Part shown: piece after piece, positions 1 to 5,368 of the stretch | How positions within the stretch are numbered: position 1 is the first letter of the stretch | How the letters are laid out: every line of letters begins with the position of its first letter | Assembly: GCA_022710245.1 (NCBI GenBank) | Contig: JAKLHH010000623.1 | Coordinates: 1-5,368 of the forward strand | DNA from: Myxococcota bacterium | GTDB lineage: Bacteria > Myxococcota > Polyangia > GCA-2747355 > JAKLHH01 | Length of the DNA: 5,368 nucleotides | Direction of reading: 5' to 3' | Translations under genes and position numbers: made by a program | Notes under the pieces: model-generated | The model's input: the letters and a program-made list of their open reading frames with translations, nothing else | What the model was told of the DNA's origin: nothing | The model's database searches: none

Positions 1-281
1 GGCCCTCTCCCCTCACGGTCGCCGCCTCCAGCACGACGCTGAGGCTGACCGGCCTCTCGGGTCGCGTGGTGGTCTCCGTCGAGTCCGTCTGCGCCGACTC
101 CACCGCCAAGCGCTCGGAGGAGATCACCGTGGACGCGCCCACCCCGTCGTCGAGCGAGCCCGACGCCCCGGGCGCCCTGAGCGGCGGCTGCAGCGTGAGC
201 GGCGCGCAGGGCTCGTCCGCGGCGGCCGGTCTCCTGCTGATGGCGTGGGTGGCCCTGCTCGTGCGGCGGCGCCGCGCGTAG
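1..281 (+). CDS. C-terminal end of a surface-sorted protein with a MYXO-CTERM tail (5' partial)
   Basis: The reading frame is open from the left edge (first full codon at base 3) to TAG at 279-281, giving 92 visible residues; the true start lies outside the window. A GTG at 66 could be read as a start, but the frame continues upstream without a stop and the protein looks like the end of a longer one. Residues about 1-45 are Thr/Val/Ser-rich, with TGLSGRVVVSVESV followed by EEITV. This resembles the last strands of a fibronectin-III or similar beta-sandwich domain (weak inference). A Pro/Ser/Asp linker follows (APTPSSSEPDAPGA). The end is a clear MYXO-CTERM signal: SGGCSVSG with the key Gly-Cys, a hydrophobic helix GLLLMAWVALLV, then RRRRA. 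In myxobacteria such tails are sorted to the cell surface after processing by a myxosortase-type intramembrane protease. The function of the missing N-terminal part is unknown. The gene converges with the GH30 gene, whose stop lies 30 bp away. Confidence 0.85.
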   Translation, partial: PSPLTVAASSTTLRLTGLSGRVVVSVESVCADSTAKRSEEITVDAPTPSSSEPDAPGALSGGCSVSGAQGSSAAAGLLLMAWVALLVRRRRA

Positions 282-341
282 CCGGAGCTCGAGCCACCAG
301 GCGCCGGGCGCTCAGGCGCGCCGGCGACGCCGCGCGAGCAG
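255..341. repeat. Imperfect inverted repeat spanning the converging 3' ends
   Basis: The left arm at 255-273 and the reverse complement of the right arm at 323-341 match at 17 of 19 positions. They are separated by 49 bases that hold both stop codons. The mismatches are at 262/334, where a plus-strand transcript could form a G-U pair, and at 269/327. Both arms are coding in the same codon register: each writes Leu-Leu-(Val or Ala)-Arg-Arg-Arg at the tail of a MYXO-CTERM domain, one gene on each strand. The repeat could fold in read-through RNA and act as a bidirectional 3' end. It has no T-rich tract, so a classical intrinsic terminator is not supported. Shared protein sequence plus extreme GC codon bias may explain it fully. 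Confidence 0.6.
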
Positions 342-2309
342 CGCGAGCCCGAGGAGCAGCGTCCCCGCGAACGAGGCCGCGTCGTCGCTGCCCGCGACCC
401 CGCAGCTGCAGCCGCCCGAGCTGCCGCTGCCGCCGCCACCGCCCCCACCCCCGCCGCCGGGGTTGACGCCGCTCGAGGCCTCGCGCCCCGCGCCGCTGTC
501 ACTCGCCGCGCCGCCGTCGCTGGCGCCGCTGTCCGGGCCGGCGACCGGCGTGCCCTTGCCCTGCAGGGTGACCACGCCGTAGCCCGGCACGGGCACCGCC
601 AGCTTGCCGGCCTGCGCGGTGACCGTGCCGGCTTTCAGGTAGCTGTCCTTCGAGGAGGTGACCGTGTCGAAGGAGGAGAGGCCCGCTGGCGCCGCGGGCA
701 CGGTGAGGGTCGCGGTGAGCAGGCTCGCGCTGGTGTTGATGAGGACCACGGTGAGGGTGCCGTTGCTGTCGTGGACGAAGGCGCTCGCCTGGATGAACGT
801 CGAGGCCGCGACCTGCGCCTTCACCGCCTGCGCGCCCGGCCGCACGTAGCGGAAGAAGTGCTCCACCGCGGCGACCTTCGGGGAGGCGCCCTTCAGCGTG
901 GCGTCGGTCAGCGTCTGCCCGGAGACCGCCTTGCCGTCGGAGAGCTGCCAGTAGATCCACCCGCTCTGGTGCCCGGTGGTGAGCGCCTGGTGGATCTTCA
1001 GCGCGATGCTGAAGGCGCCGCCGCCCGGGAAGCCGCTGGCGGGGGAGAGCCACTCCTTCGCCTCACCCGAGGTCTCGGTCATCCACGACCTCTTGCCGTA
1101 GTGGAGGAAGCCGTCGACCTTCGCCGGCAGCCCCGCCGCGGGCGCGGAGCTCCAGCCGTTCGCCCACCAGTCCCAGGACTTCGGATCCGCGCCGGCGGAG
1201 CTGACGCCGTCGGGCGCGTAGCCGTGGATGCTGAAGAAGTCGAGCGCGGCGGCCGCCGCCGGGTCCGCGGCCACGGCCTGCAGGTACTGCAGGTTCTTGT
1301 GCGTGACGTCGGCGCCGCTGCCGTACTGCCAGAGCGCCCAGCCGTCGCCGCCGAGGAGGTCCTCGGGCCCCTCGATCTTGATCGTCTTCAGGTCGGGGTA
1401 CTTGTCGAGCTCGGCCCGCGCCGCCTTCAGCACCGCCAGGTACTGCGAGGCGAGCGGGTAGCTGCAGCTGTTGTAGAACTCCTCGAAGTTGATCTCGTTC
1501 TGCAGGCTGATCGCGTAGACCTTGACCTTGTAGGTGTCCTGGAAGCCGCGGAGGTAGGCCGCCAGCGTGCGGGCGTACTGCGTGAGCGCGCTCGTCGGGC
1601 CGGTCCCGCCGAGGGCCTTGTCGTCGAGCTCGGCGCGCGGGGTGCCCGAGGTGTCGAGGACGCCTCCCGCGAAGTTGCCGCCCCAGATGAAGGGCCAGGC
1701 GGTGCCGTTCTTCGGGAGGTTGCCGCTCTGGCCGCTGATCGTGTTCCCCGAGGAGAGCTTGAGCCACGGTGACGGCGACCACATGGAGGCGAAGAGCTTG
1801 AAGTCGCCGAGCTGCTGCTTCTTCGCCAGCCCCACCGCCGCGAGGACGCCCGCGGTCTTGGTCGCCTCCCAGTCGAAGAGCTTGACGTTGTCGTCGATGT
1901 TCGGCCCCATCACCGCGATCTTCGCCTGCCGCCCGTCCCAGCTCTTGGTGTAGCTGGCGGCGTCGGTGTAGGTGCGGACGTTGTTGCCGTCCGGCCCCGG
2001 GAACGGCGGGTCGTTCGAGTACCAGGGCGAGTTGTAGTGGTGGTCCGAGTAGGGCGACTTGAAGCTCGGCGTGAGATCGAAGCGGAGCAGCGAGGCGGCG
2101 AGCTCGTCGAAGTAGAGCTGCTGGAACCACGCGTCGCGGCCCTCGGTGCCGGAGAGGCAGGTGCCGAAGCCGTCGATCACCTGCTGCCGTCCGGCGGCCG
2201 AGGTGTCCAGGGTGATCTGCTGGGCGAGCGTGGGCGCGGCGCCGAACAGCGTCAGCGCGAACGCGAGCGCGGCGCCGGCGAGCCCTCGCGAGCGGACGTG
2301 GCGGCTCAT
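312..2309 (-). CDS. Secreted GH30-type glycoside hydrolase with MYXO-CTERM anchor
   Basis: A complete 665-residue protein predicted to cleave a beta-linked polysaccharide outside the cell by a retaining mechanism. Residues 1-29 form a signal peptide (basic start, hydrophobic core, likely cut after TLA). The clan GH-A (beta/alpha)8 barrel spans about 32-480. GH30-like landmarks are QVIDGFG at 43-49, LLRFDL at 74-79, FASMWSPSPWLK at 173-184, ISLQNE at 267-272 with Glu272 as probable acid/base, FFSIHGY at 358-364, WMTETSG at 409-415 with Glu412 as probable nucleophile, and WIYWQLSDG at 451-459. A beta-sandwich follows at about 483-585 (FFRYVRPGA onward), as is usual for GH30. Residues 588-633 are an Asp/Ser/Gly linker with ten consecutive Gly (618-627). 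The tail is MYXO-CTERM: GGCSCG at 632-637, a hydrophobic helix at 647-659, then RRRRRA. ATG at 2309 is preceded by a strong ribosome binding site. Likely co-transcribed with the beta-helix gene upstream. Family assignment is firm; subfamily and substrate (xylan, beta-1,6-glucan or another glycan) are not. Confidence 0.92.
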   Translation of the reverse strand: MSRHVRSRGLAGAALAFALTLFGAAPTLAQQITLDTSAAGRQQVIDGFGTCLSGTEGRDAWFQQLYFDELAASLLRFDLTPSFKSPYSDHHYNSPWYSNDPPFPGPDGNNVRTYTDAASYTKSWDGRQAKIAVMGPNIDDNVKLFDWEATKTAGVLAAVGLAKKQQLGDFKLFASMWSPSPWLKLSSGNTISGQSGNLPKNGTAWPFIWGGNFAGGVLDTSGTPRAELDDKALGGTGPTSALTQYARTLAAYLRGFQDTYKVKVYAISLQNEINFEEFYNSCSYPLASQYLAVLKAARAELDKYPDLKTIKIEGPEDLLGGDGWALWQYGSGADVTHKNLQYLQAVAADPAAAAALDFFSIHGYAPDGVSSAGADPKSWDWWANGWSSAPAAGLPAKVDGFLHYGKRSWMTETSGEAKEWLSPASGFPGGGAFSIALKIHQALTTGHQSGWIYWQLSDGKAVSGQTLTDATLKGASPKVAAVEHFFRYVRPGAQAVKAQVAASTFIQASAFVHDSNGTLTVVLINTSASLLTATLTVPAAPAGLSSFDTVTSSKDSYLKAGTVTAQAGKLAVPVPGYGVVTLQGKGTPVAGPDSGASDGGAASDSGAGREASSGVNPGGGGGGGGGGSGSSGGCSCGVAGSDDAASFAGTLLLGLALLARRRRRA

Positions 2310-2368
2310 CGTCCCTCCTCAGGATGGTGATGCTCCATCTTACCTCAGGCTGGACGCGGCAGGGTCGC
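2310..2368 (-). other. Short intergenic spacer between beta-helix and GH30 genes
   Basis: The two genes lie on the same strand with 59 bp between stop and start. The spacer holds the GH30 ribosome binding site and two copies of CCTCAGG (2317-2323 and 2343-2349). I see no GC-rich hairpin followed by a T run and no convincing -35/-10 pair, so read-through from the beta-helix gene into the GH30 gene is the simplest reading. A promoter of a non-standard sigma factor cannot be excluded. Confidence 0.55.
2314..2319 (-). promoter_or_regulatory. Ribosome binding site of the GH30 gene
   Basis: On the minus strand the sequence is AGGAGG (extended: GAGGAGGG), four bases before the ATG at 2309. It is an almost perfect anti-16S match, the strongest in the window, and fixes the GH30 start. 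The beta-helix gene has a weaker AGGA, so the second gene of the pair may be translated more efficiently. Confidence 0.8.
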
Positions 2369-3829
2369 TCAGCGCTGATCCGCGCCGACGTCGCGCAGGG
2401 CGCCGCGCGGCTGGCCGTCGAAGTCGTCGTCGCAGACCCCGGGGGCGACGGAGGCGCCCTTGCCGATCGCGCCCGCGGCCGCGGCGGTCAGGTGCAGGTC
2501 GCCGGTCGCCACGTCCTGGAAGTAGCTCGCGGGCGCGCCGCCGACGTTGCCCGTCTCGGTCGGCGTCCCACCGCGGAGCTTGGCGCCGTGGCTGTAGAGG
2601 TTGTTCGTCACCAGGGTGGTGGCGGTCACGTTCGGAAAGCGGTAGGTGATGCAGGCGAGCCAGGGCGTGCTGGCGAAGAAGACCGTGTTGTGCGCGACGA
2701 CCCCGTCGCAGGTGTTCCAGACCAGGATGCCGGTGTCCCCGCAAGGGACCGCCGCGGTGTTGGCGATGATGTTGTTGCGCACCACTCCGCCGACGTTGTC
2801 GACCCAGCCGCTCACCACGCCCTTGCACGCCCCGGGGTAGGTGCGACCGCTGGTGCTGTCGAGCCCGAAGCGGATGCCATCGGCCACCTGGAAGAGCTTG
2901 TTGCGCTCGATGACCATGTCTCGCGTGCCCTGGCCCACCGCGATCGCCGCGTAGCCCCAGGCGCTGGTGCCGTAGAAGCCCGTCAGCGTGTTGCTGAAGA
3001 CGTGCCAGGCCTGCGCCTGGTGCACGCCGATCCCGTTCGGGCCGCAGCCGCTGCCGAGCTTCGTGCGGAAGGCGTCGGAGATGGAGAGCGCGCAGCAGCC
3101 GATGACCCCGTCGTCGGCGTAGGCCCCGGCGGCTGTCGAGAGCACGTCGATCATCGTGCCGTTGATGTCCTGCACGCCCACGCGGTAGATGGAGACGCCG
3201 TGGATGATCCCCGCCGGGCTCGCGACCTCGATCGCCTTGCTCGCGCAGCCGACGATGCTGAGGTCCGCGACGACGACGTCCGACGCGCTGATGGTGAGGA
3301 GCTGGCTCGCCCCGCCGCCGTCGAGGATCACCTTGGTCCGGTCACCGCTCGCGCCGCGCAGGACGAGCCGCGGCTTGTCGAGAGGGACCGCGGCCGTGAG
3401 CTTGTAGGTCCCGTCCTGGAGGAGGATGGTCGTGCCCGGCTGCGCCGCCGCCACCGTGGCCGGCAGCGATCCCAGCGGCCCGATGGTGACCGTGTGGGTC
3501 GTCGCCGGGTAGCTGGGCCCGGTGCAGCTGAGCGGGAGGTTGAGCGTCCAGGCGGGTCCGTCGGCAGAGGGGCCGTCGGGGTGCGGTCCGTCGCGTCGTG
3601 CATCCAGGCGCGGCCCGTCATGCCCACGATCGTCGGGGTGGCCGTCTCCGGGGCGCCCGTCGCGGCTGTCGGTGCCGTGGGCCTCGGAGATGGCGGCATC
3701 GGCGATGGGTGCGTCGGCGATGCGCCCATCCACGCGCCGGCTGCGGTCGCTGTCAAACCGGAAGCAGCTGGCGGACGTGAGCGCCAGGACCAGGCTCAAT
3801 GCCCGAAGGGTCGCCGTCTTGCGATGCAT
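2369..3829 (-). CDS. Predicted lipoprotein with Asp-rich linker and right-handed parallel beta-helix
   Basis: A complete 486-residue protein, probably exported and lipid-anchored. Residues 1-21 are a basic, hydrophobic signal peptide ending LALTSAS before Cys22; the SASC lipobox is plausible but lacks the usual Leu at -3. Residues 23-92 are a disordered Asp/Gly/Arg/Pro linker with degenerate IADA and DG repeats. From about 119, LPATVAAAQPGTTILLQDG matches the opening strand of right-handed parallel beta-helix proteins of the pectate-lyase-like fold. Repeated rungs follow to about 440, such as VVVADLSIVGC, GIGVHQAQAWHVFSNTL, MVIERNKLFQVADGIRFG and GVVRNNIIAN. The last residues, DFDGQPRGALRDVGAD (469-484), resemble the C-terminal motif of choice-of-anchor-Q type beta-helix proteins. 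There are ten Cys after Cys22, suggesting disulfides outside the cytoplasm. I see no classical pectate lyase catalytic signature, so it may be a polysaccharide lyase, a hydrolase or only a binding protein. ATG at 3829 is chosen because the signal peptide and an AGGA site fit it. It is probably the first gene of an operon with the GH30 gene. Confidence 0.85.
   Translation of the reverse strand: MHRKTATLRALSLVLALTSASCFRFDSDRSRRVDGRIADAPIADAAISEAHGTDSRDGRPGDGHPDDRGHDGPRLDARRDGPHPDGPSADGPAWTLNLPLSCTGPSYPATTHTVTIGPLGSLPATVAAAQPGTTILLQDGTYKLTAAVPLDKPRLVLRGASGDRTKVILDGGGASQLLTISASDVVVADLSIVGCASKAIEVASPAGIIHGVSIYRVGVQDINGTMIDVLSTAAGAYADDGVIGCCALSISDAFRTKLGSGCGPNGIGVHQAQAWHVFSNTLTGFYGTSAWGYAAIAVGQGTRDMVIERNKLFQVADGIRFGLDSTSGRTYPGACKGVVSGWVDNVGGVVRNNIIANTAAVPCGDTGILVWNTCDGVVAHNTVFFASTPWLACITYRFPNVTATTLVTNNLYSHGAKLRGGTPTETGNVGGAPASYFQDVATGDLHLTAAAAGAIGKGASVAPGVCDDDFDGQPRGALRDVGADQR
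3554..3763 (-). repeat. Low-complexity Asp/Gly/Arg-rich linker with degenerate repeats
   Basis: This stretch encodes residues 23-92 of the beta-helix lipoprotein. It is very rich in Asp, Gly, Arg and Pro and lacks aromatic residues apart from one Phe next to the lipid Cys. The clearest nucleotide repeat is TCGGCGATG at 3699-3707 and again at 3714-3722, a 15-bp (five-codon) period giving the peptide IADAPIADAAI. Such acidic spacers commonly hold a folded domain away from the membrane in myxobacterial lipoproteins; that role is inferred. Confidence 0.6.
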
Positions 3830-3834
3830 GTGAT

Positions 3835-3838
3835 TCCT
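3835..3838 (-). promoter_or_regulatory. Ribosome binding site of the beta-helix lipoprotein gene
   Basis: The minus strand reads CAGGAATCAC directly before the ATG at 3829, placing AGGA five bases upstream. It is a modest site, but it decides for this start over an in-frame ATG at 3991, which would add an Arg-rich 54-residue leader and overlap the divergent gene. Confidence 0.6.
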
Positions 3839-3859
3839 GAAGACGAACCTTACCACGCG

Positions 3860-3872
3860 GCGTCGACGACGC
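3860..3872. repeat. 13-bp inverted repeat, possible operator
   Basis: GCGTCG at 3860-3865, a single A, then CGACGC at 3867-3872 form a perfect 6+1+6 dyad. It lies 31-43 bp upstream of the lipoprotein start, where a repressor would overlap a promoter. In such GC-rich DNA a short dyad may arise by chance. Confidence 0.4.
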
Positions 3873-3883
3873 GCGAGCGCCCT

Positions 3884-3903
3884 GGTCCGACGCGGTCCGA
3901 CGC
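3884..3903. repeat. Tandem 10-bp direct repeat GGTCCGACGC x2
   Basis: Two exact, adjacent copies of GGTCCGACGC lie at 3884-3893 and 3894-3903 in the middle of the divergent intergenic region. A 10-bp period places both copies on the same DNA face, as for activator or two-component response-regulator sites. No specific regulator is identified. Confidence 0.6.
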
Positions 3904-3957
3904 CTTGGGCAACAGATCTCCTGGCGGGCGAGGCGTCTGCTCGGCTAGGCTCCGGCC

Positions 3958-5368
3958 ATGGGCCTCCTCGGACGACTCTTCGGTGGATCACGCTCGCCGC
4001 GCCTCCCCGCCTGGGCGCGCGAGCTCGAGAGCGGCGAGCGCTTCGAGGCGTTCGTCGAGGCGGTGCGGCGGCTCCTCGCGGGGCGAGGCCTGGGCGTCGA
4101 CCCCGGTGAGGTGCGGACCGGCAACGTCCGCGTCGAGGGAGCTCGCTCGGTCCGCGAGTGGAACCTCGAGGAGGCGCTGGCGCGCTGCGCGGCTGCCGAG
4201 CCGGAGCGATGGCCCACGATCCTCGCCGAGGATCTCGACGGTGGCGCCCCTGGCGAGGCCGCGCCGGAGGCGCCCGCGACCGCGCGCCAGTGGGTCATCG
4301 GCACCGCCGCCTGGGGTGGGGTGCTCCTCGAGTGCGGCCCGCAGCAGCTGGTGCTGATCCTGCTGCCGATCAGCGACGAGGCCGCCTACGGTGAGGTGCC
4401 GGAGTTCCCGCACGGGACCATCGAGGCGGTGATCGTGCTCAACGGGGGCGCGGCGGGCGTGCTCGCCGCGAGCCAGGTCGCGCGCAAGGCTGGCTTCGCG
4501 CGCGTGCTCGCCAGCTCCGCCGAGGCGCCGATCGATCGGCCCCGGTCGGGCTCGTCCGCCACCGTGGAGCCGCTGCCCGGCTCGCTCCGCCGCGGCGCCC
4601 TCACCCTGCAGCCTCGCGGCGACGCGGTGCTCGGCACCTGGGACGACGGCACCACCGTCCTCGTGGGACCGGCGCTCACCCTCTCGCTGCTCGCCGAGTG
4701 CAGACCGGCCTTCGTCGTCGGCGGGCTCCAGGTCTCCGGACCTCCCCCGGCGTCCCTCGGCGACGCGCTCCCCGGGCTCCGCCGCGCCGTCCTCCTCGGC
4801 AACCTGCCGGAGGTCGACGCGAGGGCGCAGGCCCAGCTGTTCAGTCAGCTGGGCGTCGCCGCCGAGGTCGCGCACCCACCGCCGCCGCGCGGCGCTCAGC
4901 GGGTCTTCCTGCTCCTCGCGCTGGGCGAGCTCGACGAGGCCGAGCGCCTGGCCGAGGAGGCGATCGCCCGCGGCGAGGACGTGGGCGAGATGCGCTTCCA
5001 GCGCGCGATCGCCGCGCTCATGCGCGGCGACGAGGAGGCCGCCCTGGTGCAGCTCGAGGCGGCCGCCGCCGACTCGCCCCAGGCGGAGCACAGCCTGGCG
5101 ATGCTCCTCGCGCGCCGCCGCGACGGCCGTGCCCGCGAGGTGGCGCTGCGCGCTCTGGCGCGGCTCCCCGGTGACGCCATCGCGATCCGCGGCGCCGTGC
5201 TGACGCACGTGCAGCTCGGCGACCGCGAGCGGGCGCGGGCGCTCCTCACGGAGCACGCGGCGCACCTCGGCACCCAGGAGCGCGTGGAGCTCGAGCAGCT
5301 GCTGCAGGCGGAGGGGCTCGAGCCCGGACCTCACACCTTCCCCGAGCACGCGAGGCTCCTCCTCGAGG
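3958..5368 (+). CDS. Protein of unknown function with TPR-like helical repeats (3' partial)
   Basis: The frame opens at ATG 3958 and has no stop to the right edge, giving 470 residues so far. The start is well bounded: an in-frame TAG lies at 3946-3948 with no other start codon between. The ribosome binding site is weak (AGG at 3947-3949). There is no signal peptide; the N-terminus MGLLGRLFGG is short and amphipathic and suggests a cytoplasmic protein. Residues about 18-95 form a small alpha/beta unit (ERFEAFVEAVRRLLAGRGL, then NLEEALARC and PTILAEDL). Residues 107-280 look beta-rich, with VLLECGPQQLVLILLPIS and a central EAVIVLNGGAAGVLAASQVARKAG. From about 315 the sequence becomes amphipathic helix pairs of TPR type, for example LLALGELDEAERLAEEAIARG, then RFQRAIAALMRGDEEAALVQLE, AEHSLAMLLA and VLTHVQLGDRERARALL, implying protein-protein contacts. 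I do not recognise a family for the N-terminal part. Codon use (wobble G/C) supports this strand over the long antisense frame. It is divergent from the lipoprotein gene. Confidence 0.75.
   Translation, partial: MGLLGRLFGGSRSPRLPAWARELESGERFEAFVEAVRRLLAGRGLGVDPGEVRTGNVRVEGARSVREWNLEEALARCAAAEPERWPTILAEDLDGGAPGEAAPEAPATARQWVIGTAAWGGVLLECGPQQLVLILLPISDEAAYGEVPEFPHGTIEAVIVLNGGAAGVLAASQVARKAGFARVLASSAEAPIDRPRSGSSATVEPLPGSLRRGALTLQPRGDAVLGTWDDGTTVLVGPALTLSLLAECRPAFVVGGLQVSGPPPASLGDALPGLRRAVLLGNLPEVDARAQAQLFSQLGVAAEVAHPPPPRGAQRVFLLLALGELDEAERLAEEAIARGEDVGEMRFQRAIAALMRGDEEAALVQLEAAAADSPQAEHSLAMLLARRRDGRAREVALRALARLPGDAIAIRGAVLTHVQLGDRERARALLTEHAAHLGTQERVELEQLLQAEGLEPGPHTFPEHARLLLE

Larger units (their letters stand above)
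3830..3957. promoter_or_regulatory. Divergent intergenic region with candidate operators
   Basis: These 128 bp separate the start codons of the beta-helix lipoprotein (minus) and the TPR-like protein (plus), so promoters for both should lie here. No good sigma-70 -35/-10 pair with 16-18 bp spacing is visible on either strand. On the minus strand TAAGGT (3848-3853) could be a poor -10 with a short leader, but no matching -35 is seen. The region contains a tandem direct repeat (3884-3903) and a near-perfect inverted repeat (3860-3872), both plausible protein-binding sites. Confidence 0.5.

Noticed and set aside
66..281. Gene 1 starting at GTG 66 as a small 71-residue protein
   Set aside because: The frame is open to the left edge and the visible part looks like the end of a beta-sandwich domain plus sorting tail, so a truncated view of a longer gene is more likely.
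282..330. Intrinsic terminator hairpins such as GCGC-CGG-GCGC at 301-311 and the dyad CGGCG-A-CGCCG at 322-332
   Set aside because: Stems are only 4-5 bp with tiny loops and no T tract; they are expected by chance in an Arg-codon-rich GC stretch.
771..1772. Plus-strand open frame of about 333 codons antisense to the GH30 gene
   Set aside because: A shadow of the GH30 coding frame: Arg/Gly/Ala-rich with no recognisable fold.
2323..2339. Small hairpin GATGG/CCATC upstream of the GH30 start as a terminator or riboswitch element
   Set aside because: Five base pairs with a seven-base loop, no T run and no further structure; too weak to call.
3830..3991. Upstream ATG at 3991 extending the beta-helix lipoprotein by 54 residues
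   Set aside because: The extension is Arg-rich, buries the signal peptide inside the protein and overlaps the start of the divergent gene by 34 bp. ATG 3829 has a ribosome binding site and begins the signal peptide directly.
2324..4357. Plus-strand open frame of about 677 codons antisense to the beta-helix gene
   Set aside because: Low-complexity Ala/Arg/Val/Asp composition with no domain. It runs antisense through a gene with clear signal peptide and beta-helix pattern, and long antisense frames are expected at this GC content.
3988..5349. Minus-strand open frame of about 453 codons opposite the TPR-like gene
   Set aside because: Composition is biased to Arg, Leu, Glu and Gly without domain pattern. 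The plus frame has a bounded ATG start, amphipathic repeat structure and G/C-rich wobble positions.

Overview
The window is very GC-rich. Third codon positions are almost all G or C, Arg is written with CGN codons, and two neighbouring proteins end in MYXO-CTERM sorting tails (Gly-Cys motif, hydrophobic helix, terminal Arg run). A third protein is an Asp/Gly-rich lipoprotein. Together these point to a chromosomal segment of a myxobacterium or close relative (Myxococcota). This is inferred from protein features only. I see no RNA gene, insertion sequence, CRISPR array, integrase or other mobile-element signature.

Layout. (1) Positions 1-281, plus strand: the 3' end of a gene for a secreted, surface-sorted protein with a MYXO-CTERM tail. 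(2) Positions 312-2309, minus strand: a complete secreted glycoside hydrolase of the GH30 type, with signal peptide, TIM barrel, beta-sandwich, Ser/Gly/Asp-rich linker and its own MYXO-CTERM tail. It converges on gene 1 with only 30 bp between the stops. (3) Positions 2369-3829, minus strand: a predicted lipoprotein with an Asp-rich linker and a right-handed parallel beta-helix. It lies 59 bp upstream of the GH30 gene on the same strand, so the two are probably co-transcribed. (4) Positions 3830-3957: a 128-bp divergent intergenic region with a 10-bp tandem direct repeat and a 13-bp inverted repeat. (5) Positions 3958-5368, plus strand: the first 470 codons of a cytoplasmic protein of unknown function with TPR-like helical repeats; it has no stop before the right edge.

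The two minus-strand genes look like a small glycan-handling unit displayed outside the cell: a GH30 enzyme anchored by its C-terminus and a beta-helix protein anchored by an N-terminal lipid. The polysaccharide cannot be read from the sequence. The divergent TPR gene shares the regulatory region but has no visible functional link.

I see no clear undescribed system. The observations most worth following are the inverted repeat made by the two converging MYXO-CTERM tails, the repeat cluster in the divergent promoter region, the co-oriented GH30/beta-helix pair, and the unassigned N-terminal region of the right-edge protein.
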